Below, piece after piece: positions 32,159 to 44,375 of a DNA stretch of 64,000 bases. The notes beneath the pieces were generated by a model, which did no database searches, had not been told where the DNA came from, and worked only from the letters and a program-made list of their open reading frames with translations. Position numbers and translations under genes: made by a program. The DNA comes from Cymodocea nodosa (lineage: Eukaryota > Streptophyta > Magnoliopsida > Alismatales > Cymodoceaceae): assembly GCA_036874045.1 (NCBI GenBank), contig CM072337.1, positions 9,920,001 through 9,984,000 on the forward strand. Reading direction: 5' to 3'. Every line of letters begins with the position of its first letter. Position 1 is the stretch's first letter.

Positions 32159-32704
32159 AATAGTTAAGAAGATATTTTATTTCTTAGAACCTATTTCTAA
32201 GTGAATATAAGAATTTTAAGAGAGTCATATCAAAATAATCAATATTTTTAAACTTCTACTTATCTATTTTCTAATAATTATTCCTACGTTTATTTCTCTT
32301 AGTGTTGTAATTATCAGAACATTTATCTCTATGTAGAGTTGAAATTTTCATTTTTGACATTATTTGATTGCTAATCCCAATATCTGATATTTTTTAAATA
32401 TGAAGAAAATTGATCAAAAATATTAAAATCCTCAAATGATAGCCTGATTTTTCTAAAAATTTCTTTTGAAATTCTTGCATCGTGTGCTATGTTGCATTTT
32501 ATCAATTTACACATATTTATCTCTCTTTTTAATCCCACACAAAATAGTTTTTATTTTACTATTCTTAGTACTAGAAATAAAGACCTTATTTTTAGTAGTA
32601 CCATCATGCAATATATAATTTTTAGAAGATACATTGTGTAAACCAATACCATTTTTTCTACATTTGATATTTAACTATTATTCCATTTACTTAATGTAGC
32701 CTTT

Positions 32705-34659
32705 TGTTTGGATCTCCAGCACGGCACCAGAAAACTTGATTGGTTACCTAACAACGCGCTAGAAAAACTTGGATTTGTTAACTTCTGTTTTTACGTAGTT
32801 AATTTATCTTTATGCCTATATCACTGAATTCCTTTTTAGAAGTAAACAAACAATCTTTCACACAAATTAGATATTAATTCCAATTTGTATTTTAACTACA
32901 AGTGCACAGTGTCTATTGTATTAGTGTGCAAGTACAGGTCGATCCCACAGGGAATTGCTTAAGAATTGCGAACTGTTCCGTTTTTAACAATCAAATGTAT
33001 ATATTCAATAAGATCTCCATTGAGTTACAGTTAACTCAACGGACTAACCTCGTAGACTTAAGTTAACTTCATGAGCTTGTCTTCGTATTTAATACTGCTA
33101 TTTACAGACGAATTCAGCCAACCATTGGGTAGTTACACAGATTGTAAATAACATCAATTAAGCTCTTTAATATTAGTAAACACTGGATTTATCATTAGGC
33201 AATACTAACATTCAAATAATTCAAACAGTAACCATTAAAATCTTTAAGTCTATTGAACGAACCAATTTCAGTAAATTGTAAAACTAAAACAAACATAAAA
33301 CATTCACAATACTAACAAAGATAACATTAATCACGATACAAAACAAACAATACAATACCCAAATACAAAATACAAACATAGATAAGTTGTTTTTGGTATG
33401 TTTGTTTTGATATGAGCATGAAAATGGGCGAAAGGTAAAATGTAAAGTAATCTTAATCGATAGTAAATACTTTCGTCACTACATGCGATGCGATTACACC
33501 ATTGAAAATTAAACAATTTACAATTATGTCTCCTCTCCCTATAGAATCGTGAGTCTAGAATTGCAAGATGATCCCCTCTTCAGCATATTGGCATCAACCC
33601 GAAACCAAGGCTAGAAGCTTTACGATCTCCTGAGATATGAGTCGGTGCTTGGTGAAAATGATTTCCCTTCCCGCGACGCGATCACTCCTCACAGTGGTTG
33701 TCAAGCACTGTGTTTGGCTCAAAATCGACTCGACATCAGGAAAGTATCCTCATATACCTCTGATGGTTGGTGATTATGGTGGTGGTGGTGATGGTTGGTG
33801 TGGTACTTCAGAGAATTACTGACGCTGCCTGCAGAATGCTTGGTGATCCTCCTCTACACACACTGGCCACACCCATCGGCCACACACACTTACTTCTTTT
33901 TTCTTCTTTTCTTTTAAATTTCTTTAGTGGTAACTGCTTTTGCTTGAATGATCGGTTGGATTTCCTTCATTCATATCAACGATGGTTATTTCTTCTTCCT
34001 TCCACGAGCGATTTCCTACGTGATACGTGCAATCGTGGTTTTCCTTCGAATATCCTATTTCTGTAACCGCTATAGTGGCATATTAGAAAATAAATGGTCC
34101 GTGGAGTTACAGATAACTCAACGAACTTACTTCATTGATTTAACTAAAAAAAACATACACTAAAGAAATAAGCTGCTAACCTAACGCGTTACCTTAGTGT
34201 GTATTCATGTTACTCAACGCGTATAGTTATGCTAACTTAACGAGTTAAACATATGCATCTCACGTGACATAATAAAGCATTTAAATTCAACACATGCATA
34301 AATCTAACTTAACAAGTTCAGATATATAACTTAAGGTTTTTACTCGCTAACTCAATGAGTTATTACTGTTCACCTAAATATTCTTTTAGCGTTTAAAACA
34401 TAACTGTCTAGTACATTAAACATAACTCTCTGAAATAACAGAAAATTTGGATACTAAAGAGTTTCACAGCCTGCAATTTACCAATAGTTAATAAATGTAC
34501 TAAATTAACACTAATTTCTTGGAATTATGCAGATTCTTTCATTAAAGCATATAGTAGTGCAATTATAACATAATGGCTTAATTTTCATATGATAAGCTAA
34601 AAATTATGTAATTAACCATCATTTAATCGTTAATATTATGCACTTTTTCATTCTAAACA
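32705..34659 (-). repeat. 3' LTR of A2, with a duplicated U5 end
   Basis: A 1955-bp LTR with ends CTAAACA (34659) and TGTTTGG (32705) on the plus strand. Compared with other family A LTRs, the last 60 bp carry an extra segment of about 35 bp containing a second AAGTTTTCTGG-like copy (32705-32765). The segment includes TGGTGCCGTGCTGGAGA, which resembles the primer site. The conserved hairpin block is at about 32905-32935. Confidence 0.75.
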
Positions 34660-35495
34660 CTTCCCTCACACTTAAATTTTGCTAGTCCCTTAGTAAACTA
34701 AGATCTAATTAATTGGTCTTTCTAAAAGTGCTAGAATTAATTCCTCCTTTTTTCTTTTGTTTAGTATAAGAACTTGTATTATTATATAGATATTCTGTAT
34801 GTTTCAGTAATCTGTTTTAACATTGTTTTCTCCTCTTCAACTTGTAAATATACTTAGAATATATGCAAATTACATACAAAGTATATCATCATCACATATG
34901 TGTTAATTATATTATCGTTTGTTCTTCTTTTCATCATCTGTCATCCTGAATTTTCCAATAAGATTTCTAGAAGAAATTTCAACAATATACGAATCAAAGT
35001 ACAATCCAATTCAATATGATTAAGACAAGTAGAATAAAGAATTGTATCTCCATTAAACAACTTCAAAAGTCAATTCTTAGATTCATATTTTAGTAATTCT
35101 AGATAACATAAAATATACTCGATTCAAAAGATATCTGTATTTCACAAAACACTTGTATCTTTTCAGAACAATATATGTATTTTTGTACTTTAAAAGTTAA
35201 TTTGACAAGCTTGAATCATACAAGAGCTTTCTAATGTACCCATGTAACGAGCTTTCAGTCAACAATCCCAAATTTGATCAGGATCTTAGGTTGCGAGATT
35301 TCAAAAGTCCTTTTTTAGGTCAATAATCCTTACATACCTAGCTGCTTAAGTACAAAAAGCTCATGATCAAACAAGTCAATAAACTCTCAAAGTTTTTTTT
35401 TTCTTCTTTTTTTTTTTTAAAAAAAAAAACATTAATCACATACTATATATGTATGTATTTCATTAATATAGATGCAATAAAACACCAATCTCATA
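34660..35495 (-). mobile_element. A2 internal 3'-end remnant
   Basis: Matches 14040-14879 of copy C in reverse orientation, including the polypurine tract beside the LTR (about 34660-34680). It carries no coding sequence. Confidence 0.8.
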
Positions 35496-36726
35496 CGTTT
35501 GTTTTGATATGAGCATGAAAATGGGTGAAAGGTGAAATGTAAAGTAATCTCAGTCAATAGTAAATACTTCTGTCACTACATGCGACGTGATTACACCATT
35601 GAAAATTAAATCACTTATAATTCTGTCTCCTTTCCCTATAGAATCGCGAGTCTAGAATTGCAAGATCTCCTCTTCAACATATTGGCATCGACTCGAAACC
35701 AAGGCTAGAAGCTTTACGATCTCTTGAGATATGAGTCGGTACTTGGTGAAAATGGCTTCCCTTCTCGTGATGCGATCACTCCTCACAGTGGTTGTCAGAC
35801 ACTGTGTTTGGCTCGAAATCGACCCAACATTAGGAAAATATCCTCACAGACCTCCGATGGTTAGTGATTATGGTGGTGGTGGTGATGGTTAGTGTGGTAC
35901 TTTAGAGAATTGTCGACGATGCCTGTAGAAGACTCGGTGATCTTGCTCTACACACACGTACTTCTTTTTTCTTCTTTTCTTTTATATTTCTTTAGTGGTA
36001 ACTGCTTCTACTTGAATGATCAGTTGAATTTCCTTCATTCATATCAACGATGGTGATTTCTTCTTTCTTCCACGAGCGATTTCCTATGTGATAGGTGCAA
36101 TCATGGTTTTCCTTCGAATGTCCTATTTCTGTAACCACTACAGTGGCATATTAGAAAATAAATGGTTTGTGAAGTTACAGATAACTCAATGGAATTACTT
36201 CGTTAATTTAACTAAAAAAACGTGCACTAAAGAAATAAGCTACTAACCTAACGCGTTACCTTAGTGTGTATTCATGTAACTCAACGCGTACAGTTATACT
36301 AACTTAACGAGTTAAACATATGCATCTCACGTGACATAATAAAGCATTTAAATTCAACCTATGCATAAATCTAACTTAACAAGTTCAGATATATAACTTA
36401 AGGTTTTTACTCGCTAACTTAAAGAGTTATTACTGTTCACCTAAATATTCTTTTAGCATTTAAAACATAACTGTCCGGTACATTAAACATAACTCTCCGA
36501 AATAACAGAAAATTTGGATACTAAAGAGTTTCACAACCTGCAATTTACCGACAATTCATAAATGTACTAAATTAACGCTAATTTCCTGGAATTATGCAGA
36601 TTCTTTCATTAAAGCATATAAGAGTGCAATTATAACATAATGGCTTAATTTTCATATGCTAATCTAAAAATTATATAATTAACCATCATTTAATCGTTAA
36701 TATTATGCACTTTTTCATTCTAAACA
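35496..36726 (-). repeat. Truncated 5' LTR of A2
   Basis: The first 1.23 kb of a family A LTR (element orientation), joined at about 35496 to the 3' internal remnant. The U5 end, primer site and all genes are lost. It aligns closely with 33400-34659. Confidence 0.8.
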
Positions 36727-36731
36727 CCTTT

Positions 36732-38216
36732 TGATCGCAAACCTTAATCTTTAACATATCAATTTCTGAATTTAAGTCAGTAATAGTCAGTTTTAGTTTT
36801 TCAACTTCATAGATCATTTTCTTTTTATCAACAATTAAATTTTCACAATTAGCATGCAATTTTCTTTCTATTACAGTAAACTTTAAAATTTTCTATGTAT
36901 GCTTTTGATTTTCTTCTTTAAATTTATTCAACGTAGAGTTCAGAAAATCAATCTTATTTTCAGATTCATCTAGCATTTTCCTAATGTTCTTTCCTTCTAT
37001 TTTTACTTTCTTATATTTTCTAACCATTTTATTGTATTTAACAAGTAATCTATCAAAACTAGCATTTTGATTAGAAGATACCTCACTAGATTTCGCCATG
37101 AAGCATACGTTTGTCGGATTTTCTTCTGAATCTGATTTTAATGAGGATTCATTGTTTGATGTTGAATCCTTTATTTCTTCACTTTGTGGAGTTGAAGAGT
37201 CATCCCATGTCACTTTAAGTGTCATTCTCTTTCTGAATTTCTTATTCTTGAAATTCCTCCTCGAATTCTTCTTATCTTTGTTGAGAGGACAATTAGTTTG
37301 AAAGTAACCCGGGCTATTGCACTTGTAGCATATAATTTTGTCCTTCATGAATGACTTCTTCTCTATATCTCCAGATGTCTTTGCTATCCTAAAGTTCTTG
37401 CGTTTCTTCAACAGATTTTTAAATTTTCTGATCAACAATAGTAAATCATTGTCAGAATCACTAGTAACTTCTAATCCCTTTTAGTATTCTTTTCTTTTGG
37501 ATCTAAATGTTGTATTTCATAGGCTGTCAAATTGCCTATGAGATCATCAAGAGTATATGTATTTAAATCTTTGGACTCTTCAATTGATGTTGTCTTTTAA
37601 GCTTAAATTTTAGTTAAAGATCTAAGGATCTTTCTTACCAGGTCTTTTTCCTTGAATTTCTTGCCTAAAGATTTTAATGAATTTACAATCTCAGGAAAAT
37701 GGGAAAACATATCAAAAATACATTCATTTTCGTGCATTTTAAAAAACTCATATTTGTGTACTAACATATTAATCTTAGATTCCTTGACCTAGTTAGTACC
37801 TTCATTGGCAACTTCTAATGCATGTCATATCTTATATGCAGTTTAATATGTAGAAACTTTGTTAAATTGATCATGAGATAAAGCACAAAACAAGATATTT
37901 AAACCTTTAGCATTCAATATCATTCACTCCTTTTCTCAAAAGTCCAAAGTATCATATGGAGTCGTAACTAACACTATAAGATTGCTAATTATATGCCATA
38001 ATTTGAAATCAATTGACTGAAAGAATACTTTTATCCTATATTTCCAATAGTTATATTACTACATTTGAATATAGGAGGACGATTAGTGGTCTGTCCTTCA
38101 GTCATAACTAATATTTCAATATTATCCATTTTAAATAGATGATCCTAAGTAAATGATAAGAAAAATCGATTCCTAAATAGGGAAACGAAAGCTCTTAACT
38201 ATGCTTTGATACTAGT
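36732..38216 (-). pseudogene. Copia 3 gag region
   Basis: Fossil coding region. The clearest part (36893-37438) has a CCHC knuckle (CYKCNSPGYFQTNCP), a Ser/Glu/Asp-rich segment and a coiled coil (KYNKMVRKYKKVKIEGKNI). The UBN2-type capsid lies at about 37440-38050. A degenerate initiator-Met primer site is at about 38203-38214, beside the LTR. Confidence 0.78.
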
Positions 38217-39450
38217 TGTAGGATCGTTATATCACAAGAGGAGGGTGAATAGTGTCTTTAGAAATTAAAATTACCAACGAATGAAACAAGAGCACAAAAC
38301 ACTCGTAAATAAAATTCTATTCTTTATAAACTTTAAAGAAAGAATTTATAATTTCTTTTTAGCTCAATTCATTTCTTGTCGATTTTGATACAGTAATATT
38401 CGGTATACAATTTAAATAGAAAATGAAGTCTTTATTCTAAGCTAATTTTAAATTGTATAAAACCTAATCTTTATGTACGTAGCTCTTTTTCCTTCTTTTC
38501 GCTCAACTTTTGTATCTCTTCTTCTCTAGTTATCGAATTTCCAAACTTCTTACGTTTGTAACTCTTTTTTCTGAAATTACTTGGAATTTAAAACTTCTTC
38601 TGATGTTGGAGAATTTTTCTGGATTTGATATGTAGTTGAATATTTAGATTTGATATTTGAGATTGGGATTGAATATTCAAATTTGGTTTTTTAGTTTGTG
38701 ATTAGAGATTGAGATAATCGTAATGCAGCCTGTACCCTCTATTTTTAGTAGTCGAACTTTAACTTCACGTTCAGCATGTTCATCTACTTAATCCATAATC
38801 CACGTACTAATTTCAAATTCAAATTATCCATGATTTTACTATCTTTTTGAATTTCCACTATGTCCACTTTCTATTTTGAAACTTTCTCCACTATCATTTT
38901 GAATTTCCACGATTTCCACTTGTAGATTTACTAAAAATTTATCTTCTTGGAGATTTGTAGAATATCTTCTAAATCACCACTTTAGTCAAACACTTATCAT
39001 TTAAGTCTTGTAAAAACTAAAACACTTATCTATAACGTTTCAAGTTTTTGTACCTATAAAATACGTGACTAAACAAAAAAAACTTATCTATTCGTTAGTC
39101 ATTTTATAAAACTCGAACAGTTATCTATCCATACGTATAAAAACTCAAATAGTTATCTAACTCTTCAATTTTCATTACTGAATACACATAGAAAACACGT
39201 GACAACTTAAAATATTAAAAATATATGTGTAGATAACTTAACTATACGAGTTTTTAACATAACTCTTCGACTAAATCGAAACGTTAACTATCCAAAAATC
39301 TATCTAAAAGTTAACTATCTGAAATTTTAAATGAAACTTTTCAATAACTTGTCAATATTTAATTACATGACTATTATACTTAGAAAATATTATTTAGACT
39401 TATTTAAAAATATTAATAAAACATTTATCATCAAAACAAAATTCCTAACA
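38217..39450 (-). repeat. Copia 3 5' LTR
   Basis: This 1234-bp LTR runs on the plus strand from TGTAGGA (38217) to TCCTAACA (39450), so its ends are inverted. It contains GATAGTTA/AACTCGAA-type repeats (39110-39300). It is inserted in an older family A LTR fragment: family A sequence resumes at 39451. Confidence 0.75.
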
Positions 39451-40085
39451 TTTACATTTACATTATTTTGTTTATCAAGATTTGTTTTCATATCCTTTGT
39501 GTTTTTATTGTCTATTAGTAATTGTTAAATGTTTTATGTTTATCTTATTTTAGTTAAAAGAAAATTGTATGATTAAATCTTGAAATCAGTTAGTATAAAT
39601 TTCTAAAATCATAATTGATCTATTTACTATTTGAAGTATTTGAATGCTAAAATTGTTTAATGTTAAATCTAATATAAATAGCATTTGAAGAGCATAAGAT
39701 GATTACATTTTATGGCATCGCCTAATGAATGGTCGTATTCCTCTACAATCATCAATATTAATAAGAAATTACCAAATTGCTCGAAAGTAATTCATTAATT
39801 TATTTGTAACTTAATGAACTTAATCCATTGAGTTAAGTAATAACTCAATGAAGTGAGTAGATTAGTTAATATAGACTATACTCTAACTATAGTAATTTAA
39901 AAATCTAATTTCAATCACTCCATATGGATACAACCTATTCTTGTACACTTTTTACAACTAACATTGTGCACTTACAGTTAATTTAATGAATAGATTTATT
40001 GGATTTAAATTTTATTTGGAAATTGCTTGTTTACTTATAAAAATTACACTTAAACCAACAAGACAAGGACAAACTTATCGAAAAT
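39451..40085 (+). repeat. Old family A LTR fragment
   Basis: Diverged match to the 3' third of family A LTRs (compare 18730-19320), including the GTTGAGTTA/TAACTCAA inverted repeats (about 39800-39860) and the U5-side block. It is among the most diverged family A pieces here and hosts the Copia 3 insertion at its left edge. Confidence 0.7.
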
Positions 40086-42130
40086 GTGTTTTTGTTAGTT
40101 CGTGGTATTTACAATACTGAAGGAAAGTTCCTTTGTAGTGTTTATAAGAATGCAACAAGTGTTATGCCTCATTGGTTCATAGTGTTTAGGTGAATTGAAT
40201 AAAGTCAATGCTTTGTTAGTTTGCAGTATGGTGTTTGTCCTTAAGTTGTGATTGATGTTGAGTTAAGAAAAATAAGGTAACACTATGTTGTAGAATGAAT
40301 CATAATACATAGTGGATACTTAAGTAGAGCTTAATAAGTAGACGTTAATTAGAACTTAATAAGTAAACATATTTGGGTCGAGGAACTATTATAAATCTTG
40401 GTATTTTTTACTTATTAACTTCATTGTGATTTTTAAAAGAATTTCTAAAAATGATTTTTGTTCTCCATGAATTATAACAAGTTTCAAAAAGAAGATATAC
40501 TACTTAATTCACCCTTCCTTTTGAGCAGTCACAATCTAACATAATGTAATCTGATATATATTGAAACCTACCCTATTTTCTATCAAAATATAATCTAAAT
40601 TTATCTAATTGATATTTTATTAATGATAATTGTCTAAGCACTTTTATATGTTTATCATAATTTTTTTAAATTATCCTTGACTTTAAGTTGAAATTTGAAG
40701 TTTTTTTTTTACCATTCTAAATTTAGATTTCGTCATTTTTGCTATATACATAAACATCCAAATTTTAAATTAGTAAAATAAGTTAATTTTTATCATTTTC
40801 TGTTTATATTATTTTAGACCATTCTTTAAGTTTTTCTTTCTGCCATTTTTCGAATATATAAACACTCCCTAAATCTTAGTATCTATTTGGTAATTGAAGC
40901 TTTGCTCTACACGTCATGTGAAGCTGAGCTTTAGAGTATTTGTGAAGTCGAGGCTCCTACGTGGGGAGTCTCTTGAGTTCTAAAGCTGTATTTGGCAAGA
41001 CGGCTTCAAACAAGTAGTGAGAGTATGCAAAATTATTGAAATGCTCAGAAGTAAAAAAGTAAATTACTTTGTGCATACCATATGCAGTAGGGAATGGTAG
41101 AGGCAAAAAGAAGTCTTTAACGCATAGCCGTTGTTGTAGCTATGGTACTAGCCATTGGAACTCCGTGCACAATGCTACCGTGGGAGCTCGAATTCCTATT
41201 ACCAAATGCATGCTAAGTATTCAACAATGTCAACTCTTCAAATTAACTACATAAAAATATCATGTTATGATTGAAATAAAAATATTAATTTTGATTCTAA
41301 TTTGATTAACGACATTAAGAACGAAGAAATAAATTGATCCCTACAATTCAGAATCGAATTGATCCATGATATACCATTTAACCACATCAAACCATCAAAA
41401 ATGGTTCAACATCGTTTAGGTAAACTGGTTTTAATTAAAATAGCGTTAGCACTAGTCAAGCTAGAGATTCGATCTTATGATAAAAAATCGACAATCCCCT
41501 CACTGTACACGTTGTCGTGTGCGGTAGTGCACTATTGTTTGTGTTGAAATCCAAAATCTGATCATCATTCCCTGTGTAATTAAAAATCCTCGTCCTCCGT
41601 GGATCTCGCATTTGTGTAAACGAGCTACTCCACTCCTACGTACGTTATCGTTTGACTTTCCTACCAAAGATTCCGTGATTCCTGCGGTGGAGTCCACGGA
41701 AAAGCGAATTCCTAGTTTAATGACAAATACACGAAAGAAACATGGTGGTGCATACAACAATATAAATATGTAATATAAATGAAATAGTACATATAAATGA
41801 TGACTATAATCTCAATCATAATTCACAGGTTTTGTGAAGTTTCAGGTTCCAGATCAACAATGCCTTCTTCGAAATGATCGACAGACATCCGAGAAACTTT
41901 TATAGACATGGAAAGAAAGCGCCCCCAGCCCAGATCTGAAAGATGGCAAGAAGAGACCCATGTTGTTGGCGAAGCACAAACATCATCCATAGGTTACAAC
42001 GCTGGTTGACGGACATGATAGGTCAGAGAAAAATCCCGTTCCATCAACCTCTAATGGAAAAATAAAACATACATAATAGCGAAACAACCACCAAAACCCC
42101 AATCCAAATCAAAAGCCCTAGCCTCCACCC
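40086..42130. other. Intergenic sequence, nothing recognised
   Basis: AT-rich to about 40900, then more balanced base composition. I find no convincing gene or element. Several 60-90-codon frames at 41069-41760 have no recognisable protein features. Confidence 0.5.
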
Positions 42131-42498
42131 ACCCATCATCTATGAATGGAGCGACGGCGAGTGGAAGAGGGAGAGCAGAGCAACCAAGAAGAGGAGAAAA
42201 AGGGAGAAAACACACCCAAATGCAACATAAACAAACACAAAACCTAAATCAAAACGCAAAAGGAAGATCGGCCTTCAGTGGACGACACACGAAGGCGACG
42301 CTCCCTGACATGTACCTCCGTCCCAGACAAATGGCCGGAAAACTTACCGACACTGTAAAACCGGAAGGAAGCGCGGCAGACCAGAAGGTGAAAAGGCGAA
42401 CAATCGATCGTCCGGAGCGGGATCGGCCGCAGGCCATGAATCGCCCCCAGAGCCGCCCGTGCAACTTCTGAAAGATGGACATCGCTCAAGTACGAGGT
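42131..42498. promoter_or_regulatory. GC-rich island upstream of TCP20
   Basis: Distinctly GC- and CpG-richer than its surroundings. On the minus strand a consensus 5' splice site (TCG|GTAAGT, reading from 42350 to 42342) follows a GC-rich stretch, so a divergent transcript's first exon is possible. The frames in both directions look like composition effects (Arg/Pro-rich) rather than a known protein. It could equally be a distal promoter element of TCP20. Confidence 0.35.
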
Positions 42499-42525
42499 CT
42501 CTCTCTCTCTCTCTCTCTCTCTCTT
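42499..42525. repeat. (CT)n microsatellite
   Basis: About 13 uninterrupted CT units 0.9 kb upstream of the TCP20 start codon. GA/CT tracts are common in plant promoters and leaders. Confidence 0.9.
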
Positions 42526-43040
42526 TCAAAAAACAACGTTTTTTTCCCTTACAAAATTTCTTCTTCTTTTTTCGGAAAAAGTATATAATTTTCGATTATT
42601 CGGCAGCCTCGTCAGTGCGTCACATGGCAAAAGTACGGGATCGTTCACCAGAAACCTTTTAAATTTGCTGGATTGTTTTAATTAAGTTATATTCATTGTC
42701 ATTATTTATTTAAAATATAGACTTTTAGATTAAGGGTTATTACTCATTGAACTTGGTAAAAATATTTTTCTTGCATTCGAATCACTTAATACTAATGGAA
42801 TTTATATTATAAATTCTATTTTTTATATATTTACGTAAAGTAAATGTTTCCTGGTGTGCAATCTGGCCCACAATTTACAAATGATAAATAGCGAAGTTAG
42901 TTAATTTTTTGTTGGATCATTGAAAAGAGAAAATTTTAAATCGAAATTTAAAGAAAATCATCATTACCAATATATAAAATTCGAAAGTGCTTTCGACTTT
43001 CTACTTTCTACCTTCTATCACGCGTGCATATTATTTTTCC

Positions 43041-43382
43041 CCACCTATCGGAATAAAAGGAATTATTTAAAAGGAGACGTGAGGAGCCGGGGGGTGTTCC
43101 ACGGAGAAAGGAAGGGAAGCAGACAAACGCGGTAAAAACTCCTTCACTTGCAGGTGAATGTCTCCTGCTGCTTCTTTTCTTCCATCGCTTTCCCCCCTCT
43201 CTCTCTCTTTCACTGGTCTCTACATCGCCAATCTCATTTCTTTTCCTCGAGCCAGTGGAGACCCTGCCAAAGTTCATCACTCTACCTTCTCTTCCTTCTT
43301 TCCTTCCACAAAATCGGAAGAAAACCAACCGCGTCTAATTATCGTTACCCTTTTGGTCACCCTCTGCAACTGCGGCCTCCAG
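43041..43382 (+). promoter_or_regulatory. TCP20 proximal promoter and 5' leader (approximate)
   Basis: The region between the AT-rich upstream and the ATG at 43383. It contains a pyrimidine-rich CT stretch (43187-43213) typical of plant 5' leaders. A TATA-like ATTATTTAAAAG is at 43062-43073. A possible 5' splice pair exists (CAG|GTGAAT at 43154 and CTCCAG before the ATG at 43382), so a leader intron cannot be excluded. Transcription start is not determined. Confidence 0.4.
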
Positions 43383-44375
43383 ATGGATCCTAAAAACTCA
43401 TCCAAACATCCACGGGATGTGCCCAAATTCCACCAAGCACTGGGTATCCAGCAGCAGCAGCCAAATCAAAGAGAACCACAACCGTCATCTACTGCCGCCA
43501 CCGCATCGGCAGGTGGGCAACGGGAACTACAGATGGTGGTGGCGGTGACCTCGTCGGAGACGACGGTAATACCAGCAAAGGATGGAGAAGGAGGTGGTAG
43601 TGGAGGTGCACCCAAGAAGCAGCTCGCCCCCAAAAGGAGTTCCAACAAGGACAGACACACCAAAGTCGACGGCCGTGGACGGAGAATACGCATGCCGGCC
43701 CTCTGCGCCGCTAGAATCTTCCAGCTGACGAGGGAGCTCGGCCATAAGTCAGATGGGGAGACCATCCAGTGGTTGCTCCAGCAGGCGGAGCCCTCCATCA
43801 TTGCCGCCACCGGCACAGGCACCTTCCCGGCTTCTGCCCTTGCCGCCACCGGCGCAGCCGTTTCCCAACATGGGTCTTCTGTTTCCGCCGGAATTCACTC
43901 GAAGATCGATGATTTGGGTGGTGGATCGGCCGAAGCGAGGCCCAGTTGGACATCGACTATGTTGGGTGGGAACTTAGCAAGGTCGCCGATGACGGCCGGG
44001 ATTTGGCCGACGGCTGGGGGGTTCGGGTCGGGGTTTATTCACCCGGCGGCGACAGGGCCGGGGCCTTCGAGCTCTTGTCTGGGAGTCGGCGTGCACGGGC
44101 TGGAATTGCCGGGAGCTAGTTTGGGGCCGATGACGTTTGCTTCGTTGCTTGGTGGTGGCGGTGGTCAGCAAATGCCGGGGCTGGAGCTTGGGCTTTCACA
44201 AGATGGGCATATCGGAGTTCTGAATCCTCAGGCTCTGAGTCAATTCTATCAGCAGATGGGACAGGTGAGAGGAGATGGAAGTGGAGGTGGTGGAAGCAGT
44301 GGTAATGGTAGTAGTAGTGCTCAATTGCAGCAACCTCCACCTTCAAAGGATGATTCCCAAGGATCCAGACACTAG
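43383..44375 (+). CDS. TCP20: Class I TCP transcription factor, TCP20-like
   Basis: A 330-residue DNA-binding regulator of cell proliferation and growth genes; class I TCPs bind GTGGGNCC-type sites in the nucleus. The TCP domain spans about residues 82-145 ([56 protein letters not shown]) and has the short basic region of class I. Before it are MDPKN and LQMVV-type motifs shared with TCP20. After it come Gly/Ser-rich linkers and the conserved [20 protein letters not shown] block, ending DDSQGS. Arabidopsis TCP20 is 314 residues, so the length fits. I chose the ATG at 43383 because MDPKN is the family's usual start. An in-frame ATG at 43158 would add 75 residues unlike any TCP. The CDS is uninterrupted, as in most class I TCP genes. 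Confidence 0.95.
   Translation: MDPKNSSKHPRDVPKFHQALGIQQQQPNQREPQPSSTAATASAGGQRELQMVVAVTSSETTVIPAKDGEGGGSGGAPKKQLAPKRSSNKDRHTKVDGRGRRIRMPALCAARIFQLTRELGHKSDGETIQWLLQQAEPSIIAATGTGTFPASALAATGAAVSQHGSSVSAGIHSKIDDLGGGSAEARPSWTSTMLGGNLARSPMTAGIWPTAGGFGSGFIHPAATGPGPSSSCLGVGVHGLELPGASLGPMTFASLLGGGGGQQMPGLELGLSQDGHIGVLNPQALSQFYQQMGQVRGDGSGGGGSSGNGSSSAQLQQPPPSKDDSQGSRH

Larger units (their letters stand above)
29332..32704 (-). mobile_element. Copia 3, pol part
   Basis: Minus-strand Ty1/copia pol of an element whose 5' LTR is at 38217-39450. Order on the minus strand: protease (32158-31829), GAG-pre-integrase and integrase (31810 to about 31000), RT (about 30600-29677) and RNase H (29667-29332). It is split on one side by A2 (32705-36726) and on the other by the inversion at 29331/29332. 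It is heavily decayed. Confidence 0.85.
32705..36726 (-). mobile_element. Family A insertion A2 inside Copia 3
   Basis: The insertion is flanked by a perfect 5-bp duplication CCTTT (32700-32704 and 36727-36731). In element order: a truncated LTR (36726 to about 35496), the last 0.84 kb of the internal region (about 35495-34660) and a complete-looking LTR (34659-32705). All coding sequence is missing. It separates Copia 3 gag (36893-38050) from protease (32158). It is a clear young-into-old nesting event, and the element is broken. Confidence 0.88.

Noticed and set aside
40890-41020. Possible MITE with TATTTGG(T/C)AA ends
   Set aside because: The two similar words are in the same orientation, not inverted, and no flanking duplication is visible.
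42142-42489. Frames on both strands in the GC-rich island
   Set aside because: Arg/Pro/Gly-rich composition in every frame and no known domain; base composition explains them.
43466-43849. Long antisense frames across the TCP20 coding region
   Set aside because: They are shadows produced by the GC-rich codons of TCP20; the sense strand holds a complete TCP domain.
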